From NCBI GenBank assembly GCA_963921335.3, contig CAWUFC020000001.1:2108001-2172000 (forward strand): 64,000 nt of DNA. Direction: 5' to 3'. The stretch comes from CAWUFC02 sp963921335 (GTDB lineage: Bacteria; Pseudomonadota; Gammaproteobacteria; Pseudomonadales; Halieaceae). A model generated the notes under the pieces. The model was not told where the DNA came from, did no database searches, and saw only the letters and a program-made list of their open reading frames with translations. Positions 17,368 through 24,923 of the stretch are shown one piece after another; the stretch's first letter is position 1, and every line of letters begins with the position of its first letter. The position numbers and the translations under genes are program-made.

Positions 17368-18015
17368 ATGTCATCAGAACAGCCCAACATACTTGCGATC
17401 GATACGTCCACAGAGCAGTGTTCGGTCGCCCTGATGCTCGATGGCCGTGAGCAGATCATCAGCGAGCACATACCCCGCCAGCATAGCCAGCGTATTTTCA
17501 GCATGCTCAGGGAGCTGCTGGAAGACGGTGATCTGCGCCAGCTGGGCGTCGACCTGCTGGCCTATTGTCACGGGCCGGGATCCTTCACCGGTTTACGAAT
17601 TGCAGCCAGCGCTATTCAAGGGCTTGCCTATAGTCAAAACTTGCCGGTAGCGGGTGTCTCTACGCTGCAATGCATTGCCCAGGGGTTGTTGCGACAGCAG
17701 CGGGTTGGGGAAGGTGACGAGTTCCAGCTACACCTTGATGCCCGCATCAACGAAGTCTATTGGGCCAACTACAGAGTGCAATCGGAAGTGCTGCAAGCGC
17801 TGAGTCTGGATTCAGTTCAGGCGCTGGATACCCTGGAACATCCGGGCGAAGGCTGGCAGGTTTTCGATCAGGAGCTGCCTGATCCTCGCGATCTTATCCA
17901 GCTTGCGACTGAGCAGTGGCGGCACAGTCACCTGCTGCAGGCCGAGCAGGTCATCCCGGTATATATCCGGGATGATGTGGGCTGGAAGAAATTGTCGGAG
18001 CAGGGGTCTCGGTGA
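17368..18015 (+). CDS. tsaB: tRNA t6A synthesis protein TsaB
   Basis: Non-catalytic partner of TsaD in forming N6-threonylcarbamoyladenosine at tRNA position 37. The 215 residues show the ASKHA-type opening NILAIDTSTEQCSVALML. The conserved block CHGPGSFTGLRIAASAIQGLAY is typical of TsaB/YeaZ. A TAGAAT (-10-like) lies at 17351-17356, just ahead of the start. It overlaps uppP by four bases (GTGA). Confidence 0.95.
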   Translation: MSSEQPNILAIDTSTEQCSVALMLDGREQIISEHIPRQHSQRIFSMLRELLEDGDLRQLGVDLLAYCHGPGSFTGLRIAASAIQGLAYSQNLPVAGVSTLQCIAQGLLRQQRVGEGDEFQLHLDARINEVYWANYRVQSEVLQALSLDSVQALDTLEHPGEGWQVFDQELPDPRDLIQLATEQWRHSHLLQAEQVIPVYIRDDVGWKKLSEQGSR

Positions 18016-18803
18016 GCGATTACCTGCAGGCCATCGTGTTGGCCGTGGTTCAGGGGCTGACTGAATTTCTGCCCATCTCCAGCTCTGCCCACCTGATTCT
18101 GCCCGCAGCACTGTTCGGCTGGCCTGATCAGGGGTTGGCATTCGATGTGGCGGTGCATGTAGGCAGCTTAGTGGCTGTGATGATCTATTTCAGGAGAGAT
18201 CTGACTCAACTCTGCGTTGGTGGCCTGACGGGCATCAGTCAGGGCCGCATGAACAGCGAGCTGAACATGGTTGCCATGCTGGCATTTGCGACCCTGCCAG
18301 CTGTTGGGGCAGGGCTTCTATTCAGTGGCGTGGTCGAAACGCAGTTGCGGAGTGTGCATGTGATTGCCATGGCCACGCTTGGTTTTGGGCTGATGCTTGG
18401 TGTTGCTGATCGCATCGGTCGTGGAGGCGGTCAGCTGAACTATCGAATCGCATTGCTGATTGGCCTGGCTCAGGCATTGGCGATTGTGCCGGGCACGTCC
18501 CGCTCAGGCATCACAATGACAGCTGCACTGTTGTGCGGCCTGGGGCGTGAACAGGCCGCGCGCTTTTCCTTTTTGCTGTCCATACCGGTGATCGCCGGAG
18601 CCGGATTGCTGCAGATTTTGGAGCTATCTTCCTCCGATACTGCTATGGCCTGGGGTTTGATGCTGTCGGCGATGTTGATATCTGCACTGACGGCGTATGC
18701 TTGTATACATACGTTCTTGCGGCTTATTGAACGGATTGGTTTTACGCCCTTTGTGATCTATCGAGTGTTGTTGGGGCTGTTTTTGTTATGGCTGGGGTGG
18801 TGA
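18012..18803 (+). CDS. uppP: Undecaprenyl-diphosphate phosphatase (BacA)
   Basis: Integral-membrane phosphatase that recycles the C55 lipid carrier used for peptidoglycan and O-antigen synthesis; extra copies give bacitracin resistance. The 263 residues carry both active-site motifs: QGLTEFLPISSSAHL near the N terminus and PGTSRSG in the middle. About eight hydrophobic segments are visible. The GTG start at 18012 overlaps the tsaB stop by four bases. Only one base separates its stop from the next gene's ATG. Confidence 0.97.
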   Translation: MSDYLQAIVLAVVQGLTEFLPISSSAHLILPAALFGWPDQGLAFDVAVHVGSLVAVMIYFRRDLTQLCVGGLTGISQGRMNSELNMVAMLAFATLPAVGAGLLFSGVVETQLRSVHVIAMATLGFGLMLGVADRIGRGGGQLNYRIALLIGLAQALAIVPGTSRSGITMTAALLCGLGREQAARFSFLLSIPVIAGAGLLQILELSSSDTAMAWGLMLSAMLISALTAYACIHTFLRLIERIGFTPFVIYRVLLGLFLLWLGW

Positions 18804-18804
18804 T

Positions 18805-19761
18805 ATGAAATTGGCCTTTGTGGGTCTTGGGGTGATGGGTTTCCCGATGGCGGGGCATCTGGCGAGGGCCGGACACGAGGTGGCAGTCTACAACCGCAAT
18901 AGTGAGCGGTCTGCTCTGTGGCAAGAGAATTACCCTGGCGAGGCCCACACCGGTCCGAAAAACGCGGCAACAGACGCAGAGCTTGTGTTCTGCTGCGTCG
19001 GCAATGATGACGATGTGCGCTCAGTGGTCTATGGCGAGCAGGGTATTCTGGCTGGTCTGGCTAGTGGCGGCATCCTGGTCGACCACACCACGGCGTCCGC
19101 CGGACTGGCGCGCGAGTTGGAAGACGAGGCCGCCAGATTGGGGTGTGGTTTTATTGATGCACCGGTATCCGGCGGTCAGGCGGGTGCGGAGAACGGTCAG
19201 TTGACGATTATGGTGGGCGGTAGTGATGATGGTGTTAAGCGCGCGGCGCCAGTTATGGAGCACTACGCGCGCTGCATCAAACATCTCGGCCCAGCTGGCA
19301 GCGGTCAGTTGGCCAAGATGGTCAATCAGATCTGTATAGCCGGTGTTGTGCAGGGGCTGGCTGAGGGCCTTCAATTTGCGCGAGCCGCGGGGTTGGACCC
19401 CGCTGCCGTGGTGGAAGTGATCTCCCAGGGCGCAGCGCAGAGCTGGCAGATGGAAAACCGCTATCAGACGATGTTGGCTGGTGAATACGAACATGGATTT
19501 GCAGTGGACTGGATGCGCAAGGATCTCTCCATTGTTATGGAAGAGGCGGAGACTCTCGGTCTGCCACTGGAAATGACGCGTCTGGTTGATGGCTTTTATG
19601 CTGAGGTTCAGCAGTTGGGGGTGGACGTTGGGACACCTCTAGCTTGCTGGCGAGGCTGCTGGCGCAACAGGAGAACAGTAACTGATGATGGACCAAGAAC
19701 AGTACAATGCGGCATTCCTCGATTTCATGAGCCGCGCCACATCGCCCTTTCACGCGGTTAA
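18805..19761 (+). CDS. 3-hydroxyisobutyrate dehydrogenase-family oxidoreductase, frameshifted near its 3' end
   Basis: NAD(P)-dependent beta-hydroxyacid dehydrogenase. The Rossmann motif FVGLGVMGFPMAGHL, the substrate loop DAPVSGGQAGAENGQLTIMVGG and the catalytic-lysine region GSGQLAKMVNQI are all intact. The last part of the open frame is abnormal: after FYAEVQQLG it becomes arginine- and cysteine-rich and runs 77 bases into apeB. Adding one G to the GGGGG run at 19617-19621 restores the family ending GGGRWDTSSLLARLLAQQ and a stop at 19683-19685 that touches the apeB ATG (TGATG). This is either a real late frameshift or a homopolymer error in the sequence. The substrate cannot be told from sequence. 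Confidence 0.88.
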   Translation: MKLAFVGLGVMGFPMAGHLARAGHEVAVYNRNSERSALWQENYPGEAHTGPKNAATDAELVFCCVGNDDDVRSVVYGEQGILAGLASGGILVDHTTASAGLARELEDEAARLGCGFIDAPVSGGQAGAENGQLTIMVGGSDDGVKRAAPVMEHYARCIKHLGPAGSGQLAKMVNQICIAGVVQGLAEGLQFARAAGLDPAAVVEVISQGAAQSWQMENRYQTMLAGEYEHGFAVDWMRKDLSIVMEEAETLGLPLEMTRLVDGFYAEVQQLGVDVGTPLACWRGCWRNRRTVTDDGPRTVQCGIPRFHEPRHIALSRG

Positions 19762-20983
19762 GGCGATGAGTGATGCCCTCGAGGAAGCGGGATTTACCCG
19801 CGTTGAGGAGGGCACGGCGCTGGACCCGGACATGATGTCGTTCTATCTCGTTCGCAATGACAGCTCTATTATTGCAGTGCGACGCGGCGGTCGAGGTTCA
19901 GACGGTTTGCGCATGGTCGGGGCACATACCGACAGCCCCTGCCTGATGGTGAAGCCTCGCCCCGAGCGCAGCAAGAAAGGTTATCAGCAGCTGGGTGTTG
20001 AGGTTTATGGCGGTGCGCTACTCAATCCCTGGTTTGATCGCGATCTCTCCCTCGCAGGGCGTGTCAGCTACATCGACGGGCAGGGCAGTCTGTGCCAAAA
20101 GCTGGTGGATTTTCGGCGCCCGATCGCGGTCATTCCAAGTCTTGCCATTCATCTGGATCGCGAGGCCAACAAAAACCGCAGCATTAATCCCCAGACGGAC
20201 ATACTGCCGCTGATCAACCAGTCTAAATCGCTGGATGTGCGCGAGCTGCTCAAGCAGCAATTGCAGGCAGAGTATGATCAGCTCAGCGTGAGCGAGGTGC
20301 TGGAGTACGAGCTCTGTTTCTACGATACCCAGCCCGCCGCGCAGGTGGGTCTGGATGGGGAATTTATCAGCTCAGCGCGCCTCGATAATTTGCTCTCCTG
20401 TTTTGCGGGTCTGCAGGCCATTATCAATAGTTCCGGCGACCAGGGCAACCTGTTGGTCTGCAACGACCATGAAGAGGTTGGCAGCATGTCTGCTGCCGGT
20501 GCCCAGGGTCCGTTTTTAGCCTCGGTGTTGCAGCAGTTGTATCCCGATGCACAGACATACAATGCGATGATCGATGCTTCGTTTATGATTTCCTCGGACA
20601 ATGCCCACGGTGTCCATCCCAACTACGCCAGCAAGCACGATGATAATCACGGGCCTTTGCTCAATGGCGGGCCGGTCATCAAAACCAATGCCAACCAGCG
20701 CTACGCCAGTAACAGCGAAACCGCGGCACTGTTTAGGCAACTCTGCGCAGGTCTCGATATTCCTGTGCAGTCATTCGTCGTGCGGTCTGACATGGCCTGT
20801 GGTTCGACCATCGGGCCCATTACCGCCGCAGAGATCGGCGTGCGTACCCTTGATATAGGTGTGCCGCAGTTTGCCATGCACTCGGTGCGGGAGACCTGTG
20901 GCAGTGCCGACCCCTGGCGTTTGGCCAGTGCGCTGTGTGCTTTTATGGACTGGGATAAGCCGCTCAAGGCCAGTCGCGGCTAA
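19685..20983 (+). CDS. apeB: M18 family aminopeptidase (ApeB)
   Basis: Zinc aminopeptidase related to yeast vacuolar aminopeptidase I and aspartyl aminopeptidase, 432 residues. Metal ligands sit in GAHTDSPCLMVKP, CNDHEEVGSMSAAG and ISSDNAHGVHPNY. The C-terminal VPQFAMHSVRETCG block contains the last histidine. It probably trims N-terminal residues in the cytoplasm. The ATG at 19685 overlaps what would be the stop of the repaired upstream gene (TGATG), pointing to a coupled pair. A second ATG follows immediately (19688). Confidence 0.94.
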   Translation: MMDQEQYNAAFLDFMSRATSPFHAVKAMSDALEEAGFTRVEEGTALDPDMMSFYLVRNDSSIIAVRRGGRGSDGLRMVGAHTDSPCLMVKPRPERSKKGYQQLGVEVYGGALLNPWFDRDLSLAGRVSYIDGQGSLCQKLVDFRRPIAVIPSLAIHLDREANKNRSINPQTDILPLINQSKSLDVRELLKQQLQAEYDQLSVSEVLEYELCFYDTQPAAQVGLDGEFISSARLDNLLSCFAGLQAIINSSGDQGNLLVCNDHEEVGSMSAAGAQGPFLASVLQQLYPDAQTYNAMIDASFMISSDNAHGVHPNYASKHDDNHGPLLNGGPVIKTNANQRYASNSETAALFRQLCAGLDIPVQSFVVRSDMACGSTIGPITAAEIGVRTLDIGVPQFAMHSVRETCGSADPWRLASALCAFMDWDKPLKASRG

Positions 20984-20986
20984 ATC

Positions 20987-22054
20987 GTGAGGGTTTTGCT
21001 GCTCTCGGCCTACGATGCGGCGAGTCACCGCTATTGGCGCGAGTTGCTGTGCCAGCAGTTAAACGATTGGGAGTGGCAGGTGCTAACGCTGCCTGGCCGA
21101 CACTTCAGCTGGCGTTTGCGCTCCAATGCGCTGACCTGGGCCGGCGAACAGCGCGACATCCTTGAGCAGCGGTGGGACCTGGTGCTGGCCACCTCCATGG
21201 TGGATCTGGCGACATTGCGGGGACTGGTACCTTCGCTGGCGAATTGCCCTAATTTGCTTTACTTCCACGAAAACCAGTTTGCCTATCCCGAGAATCGTTC
21301 CCGCCATGGCGTGCTGGAGTTGCAGATGACCAGCCTTTACAGCGCACTGGCGGCCGATCGACTGCTGTTTAACTCGGATTGGAACAGGGACAGCTTTCTA
21401 CTGGGCTGTGATCAGATGCTCAGGCGTTTCCCCGATGGGGTTCCACCAGACTGCCTGGAGCACTTGCGTCAGCGTAGCCAGGTATTACCGGTACCCATTC
21501 GCGTGCCCGCTTCCAATGCGACCTACAAAGATGGTGCAAGACAGCAGTTGCTTTGGAATCACCGCTGGGAGTATGACAAGGGCCCGGCGCAGCTGCTGGA
21601 ACTTGTTGAGTTACTGCTGGAAAGCGGGCTCGACTTTGACATGCATGTGGTGGGGCAGCAGTTTCGCCAGCGCCCCGCGGAGTTTGAACGCGTTCACCAG
21701 CTATTGCAGTCGGCGGGACGCCTGGGCTGCTGGGGTTATATTGAAAGCCGCGATGATTACGAGCATTTGCTCGGCCAGTGCGATGTGGTGATCTCCACAG
21801 CACTGCATGATTTTCAGGGATTGTCCGTGCTTGAAGCCTGTGCGGCGGGCGCGGCGCCCCTGGTGCCCAACAGACTGGTATACCCGGAGTGGTTTGGTGC
21901 CGACGCCTGTTACACCGATACCGCGGATGCGGTGCACCGTTTGCTGACGGGTGGTCCGGCGCCTTGCTCCGTAGAGGCCTTCACAGTGCAGGCGCTGATT
22001 CCCGACTACCGCGAGCTCGCGCATAGCACGGTGACCGGCAACTCTGTATCATAG
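20987..22054 (+). CDS. Glycosyltransferase, tRNA-queuosine alpha-mannosyltransferase-like (DUF3524)
   Basis: Two-domain GT-B-type glycosyltransferase, 355 residues. The N-terminal half matches the DUF3524 family (LSAYDAASHRYWRELLCQQL, then LYFHENQFAYP), which includes animal GTDC1/QTMAN, the enzyme that mannosylates queuosine in tRNA-Asp. The C-terminal half has the glycosyltransferase group-1 pattern (WNHRWEYDKGP, then HDFQGLSVLEACAAGAAPLVPN). The start is GTG at 20987, three bases after apeB. The queuosine genes queA and tgt lie about 10 kb away in this window. A role in tRNA-Q modification is inferred from family membership; no bacterial substrate is shown by sequence. Confidence 0.82.
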   Translation: MRVLLLSAYDAASHRYWRELLCQQLNDWEWQVLTLPGRHFSWRLRSNALTWAGEQRDILEQRWDLVLATSMVDLATLRGLVPSLANCPNLLYFHENQFAYPENRSRHGVLELQMTSLYSALAADRLLFNSDWNRDSFLLGCDQMLRRFPDGVPPDCLEHLRQRSQVLPVPIRVPASNATYKDGARQQLLWNHRWEYDKGPAQLLELVELLLESGLDFDMHVVGQQFRQRPAEFERVHQLLQSAGRLGCWGYIESRDDYEHLLGQCDVVISTALHDFQGLSVLEACAAGAAPLVPNRLVYPEWFGADACYTDTADAVHRLLTGGPAPCSVEAFTVQALIPDYRELAHSTVTGNSVS

Positions 22055-22083
22055 GCGCCTTTTTCACCAGCAGTTAAAGCACC

Positions 22084-23091
22084 ATGGCACAGCAACGCGT
22101 CCTGACGGGCATCACCACCACAGGTACCCCACACCTCGGTAACTACGTGGGCGCTATTCGGCCCTCCATACAGGCCAGCAAGGACAGTAGTGTCAGTTCG
22201 TACTTTTTTCTCGCCGACTATCACGCCATTATCAAGTCCACCGACCCTGAGCAGGTACGTCAGTCCAGCAAGGAGATTGCTGCTACCTGGTTGGCGCTGG
22301 GCCTGGATACAGATAACTCTGTGTTTTACCGCCAGAGCGATATACCCGAAATTCCTGAGTTAACATGGATTTTGACCTGTAATGCCGCCAAAGGCCTGAT
22401 GAACCGTGCCCACGCCTACAAGGCAGCTGTGCAGGCCAATGAGGAAGCGGGAGAAGACCCGGATCACGCGGTTACCATGGGCTTGTTCAGTTATCCCATT
22501 CTGATGGCTGCCGACATCCTGATTTTCAACGCCAGCGATATCCCTGTGGGTCGTGACCAGATCCAGCATGTGGAGATGGCGCGTGACATCGCGCAGCGTT
22601 TTAATCACCACTTCGGTGAAGTGTTTACACTGCCGGAAGCAAAAGTAGACGACAATGTCGCGGTCCTGCAAGGTCTGGATGGCCGCAAAATGAGCAAGAG
22701 CTACAACAACACGATCCCCCTGTTCGAGACCGAGAAGCGTCTGCAGAAATCGATTAATAAAATCAAAACCAACCTGCTCGAACCTGGCGAGCCGAAGGAC
22801 CCCTCAGATTCAACCGTATTCCAGGTGTGGGAAGCGTTTGCGACGCCTGAACAGAGCGATGAAATGCGTCAGAAGTTCGCGGATGGCATTGCCTGGGGTG
22901 AAGCCAAGAAAGAGCTGTTTGCCCTGATCAATGACGAGATTGGCCCGGCCAGGGAGCGTTACAACGAGTTGATGGCTGCGCCAGATTTCATCGAGGCTGA
23001 GCTGCGCAAGGGCGCGGAGAAAGCGCGGCAGGAATCCTTAGCGTTACTGGACAGGGTTCGCGAGGCGATTGGCATTGGAAGTATCCGCTAG
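22084..23091 (+). CDS. trpS: Tryptophanyl-tRNA synthetase
   Basis: Class I aminoacyl-tRNA synthetase charging tRNA-Trp. The HIGH-type motif appears as TTGTPHLGNYVGAI near the N terminus and the KMSKS loop as GRKMSKSYNNTIPLF. The 335-residue length is usual. An unbroken Rossmann core with VGRDQIQHVEMARDIA confirms the TrpRS family. A bidirectional hairpin spans its stop codon and the convergent deaD stop. Confidence 0.97.
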   Translation: MAQQRVLTGITTTGTPHLGNYVGAIRPSIQASKDSSVSSYFFLADYHAIIKSTDPEQVRQSSKEIAATWLALGLDTDNSVFYRQSDIPEIPELTWILTCNAAKGLMNRAHAYKAAVQANEEAGEDPDHAVTMGLFSYPILMAADILIFNASDIPVGRDQIQHVEMARDIAQRFNHHFGEVFTLPEAKVDDNVAVLQGLDGRKMSKSYNNTIPLFETEKRLQKSINKIKTNLLEPGEPKDPSDSTVFQVWEAFATPEQSDEMRQKFADGIAWGEAKKELFALINDEIGPARERYNELMAAPDFIEAELRKGAEKARQESLALLDRVREAIGIGSIR

Positions 23092-23116
23092 GCACGCTCA
23101 CCTAGCGATCCTTTTT
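23086..23116. terminator. Terminator between convergent trpS and deaD
   Basis: CGCTAGG (23086-23092) pairs with CCTAGCG (23101-23107) over an 8-base loop, followed by ATCCTTTTT (23108-23116). The stem contains the trpS stop codon and overlaps the last bases of deaD, so it may serve both strands, although only the plus side has a T-run. Confidence 0.65.
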
Positions 23117-24865
23117 CTTGCCGCCCTTTTTTCCCTTTCCGTCCTTTTTGTTTTTGCTGGCTTTTGCTGGCTTGTCACCGCTTTTGCTACGTGAGCCCTT
23201 GCCGTCAGCGCGCGTAATCTGAAGGCGCTGGCCCGCAACCCATAGACCTTTCAAGTGGCGGAATAATTCCTTGGGCATGCCTGAGGGTAGGTCGACGGTG
23301 CTGTAGTCGTCGTAGATCTCAATGCGGCCGATGTATTCGGCGTCCAGCTCTGCTTCGTTGGCAATGGCGCCGACGATATTGCCGGGCTTCACGTTGTGGC
23401 TGTGGCCCACTTCGATGCGAAAGCGCTCCATGTCCTTACCGGGCGCAGGTACATCGCGATTATCGGGACGACGATCGCTTTTTTCCCGGGGTTTGGCGCC
23501 GTCTCCGTCTTTGTTCTTAGCTGGGCGAGCGGGCTTTTCCTTGGGTTTGGCAAACAATGCCTGTTTGCCCTGGGCCATTTCAGCCAGCGCGGCGGCAATT
23601 TCAATGACGGGCACACCATGTTCCTGCTGAAAGTCCTGAACGATCTGACGGTAGCGCTCCAACTCAGCAGAAGACAGGGTATCGTTGATGCGGGCCTTGA
23701 AGCGTTTGACTCTTGTGTCAGCTACATCCTCAGCGCTGGGCAGTTCCATCTTCTCTATGTTCTTGCCAGTGGATTTTTCGATGGCTCTCAGCAGCCGCCT
23801 TTCACGATTGGAGGCAAACAGGATGGCCTCACCGCTGCGGCCCGCACGGCCGGTGCGGCCGATACGATGAACATACGCCTCGACATCGTAGGGTATGTCG
23901 TAGTTGATGACGTGGGAGATGCGCTCCACATCCAGGCCGCGGGCAGCCACATCGGTGGCAACCAGGATATCCAGTCGATCCTTCTTAAGCCCTTCCACTG
24001 TTTTTTCGCGCACGTTTTGGGCGATATCGCCATTCAGCGCAGCGGTCGCGTAGCCCCGCGCGGTGAGTTTCTCAGCCAGCTCTACTGTGGCAAGACGGGT
24101 CCGCACAAACACGATCATGGCGTCAAATTCTTCGACTTCGAGGATTCGAGTGAGGGCGTCCAGTTTGTGGAGGCCGCTGACCATCCACACGCGCTGCCGA
24201 ATTGTCTCGGCCGTTGTTTGTTTGACCTTGATGGTGACTTCTTCGGGGTTGCGCAGGTACTGCTGGGTAATACGCTTGATGGCACTGGGCATGGTGGCCG
24301 AGAATAGCGCCAGCTGCCGCTGTTCCGGGGTTTGTTCCAGAATCCACTCTACATCTTCGATAAAGCCCATGCGCAGCATCTCATCGGCTTCGTCCAATAC
24401 CAGGCAGCGCAACTCATCCAGCTTGAGTGTGCCTTTACGCATGTGATCCATGACCCGCCCTGGGGTACCGACTACCACCTGCACGCCGCGTTTGAGTTGT
24501 TTGATCTGGGTACGATAATCCTGGCCGCCATAGATGGGCAGCACGTGAAAATCTCTTAGCTTTGAGGCATAACGCTGAAAGGCCTCTGCGACCTGTGTGG
24601 CCAGTTCGCGGGTGGGCGTGAGCACCAGTACCTGCGGTAACTGCTGTTGAGAATCCAGTCGGGCCAGTAGTGGCAGTGCAAAGGCCGCGGTTTTACCGGT
24701 GCCGGTTTGGGCCTGGCCGAGGACGTCTCTGCCCTGTAACAGCGGGGGAATGGTGAGGGCCTGGATGGCAGAAGGGGTTTCGTAACCGACTTCATCCAAT
24801 GCCTGCATCAGGGATGCGGGCAGGCCCAGCTCCGAAAAGCTGCTTACTTCGTTTTGCGTCGTCAT
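23102..24865 (-). CDS. deaD: ATP-dependent RNA helicase DeaD/CsdA
   Basis: DEAD-box helicase for ribosome assembly and mRNA turnover, 587 residues. Helicase motifs run in order: Q motif (TPSAIQALTIP), I (AQTGTGKTAAF), II (VLDEADEML), III (SATMP), V (ATDVAARGLDVERI) and VI (HRIGRTGRAG). The region after about residue 470 forms a DbpA-type RNA-binding domain (VGHSHNVKPGNIVGAIANEA). A lysine/glycine-rich tail closes the protein (KNKKDGKGKKGGKKKDR), common in DeaD orthologues. A -10-like TATAAT lies on the minus strand at 24891-24896, giving a short leader. Confidence 0.95.
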   Translation of the reverse strand: MTTQNEVSSFSELGLPASLMQALDEVGYETPSAIQALTIPPLLQGRDVLGQAQTGTGKTAAFALPLLARLDSQQQLPQVLVLTPTRELATQVAEAFQRYASKLRDFHVLPIYGGQDYRTQIKQLKRGVQVVVGTPGRVMDHMRKGTLKLDELRCLVLDEADEMLRMGFIEDVEWILEQTPEQRQLALFSATMPSAIKRITQQYLRNPEEVTIKVKQTTAETIRQRVWMVSGLHKLDALTRILEVEEFDAMIVFVRTRLATVELAEKLTARGYATAALNGDIAQNVREKTVEGLKKDRLDILVATDVAARGLDVERISHVINYDIPYDVEAYVHRIGRTGRAGRSGEAILFASNRERRLLRAIEKSTGKNIEKMELPSAEDVADTRVKRFKARINDTLSSAELERYRQIVQDFQQEHGVPVIEIAAALAEMAQGKQALFAKPKEKPARPAKNKDGDGAKPREKSDRRPDNRDVPAPGKDMERFRIEVGHSHNVKPGNIVGAIANEAELDAEYIGRIEIYDDYSTVDLPSGMPKELFRHLKGLWVAGQRLQITRADGKGSRSKSGDKPAKASKNKKDGKGKKGGKKKDR

Positions 24866-24890
24866 GGGTTCGCCTTGGGTGGGGGCGGCG

Positions 24891-24896
24891 ATTATA
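24891..24896 (-). promoter_or_regulatory. Consensus -10 upstream of deaD
   Basis: Minus-strand TATAAT followed by CGCCGCC, 25 bases before the deaD ATG. The -35 position (GAAGCG, 17 bases upstream) is poor. The sequence after the hexamer closely matches those before lepA and cysM. Confidence 0.45.
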
Positions 24897-24923
24897 CATG
24901 AATCGACGGCTGACGCTTCTCTT

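Noticed and set aside
18805..19761. A genuine fusion or novel C-terminal extension of the dehydrogenase into apeB
   Set aside because: The alternate frame restores the conserved family ending and a TGATG junction, so a one-base frameshift explains the extension better.
23396..24307. Plus-strand 303-residue open frame inside deaD
   Set aside because: Antisense to the conserved helicase motifs; no promoter, ribosome binding site or recognisable domain.
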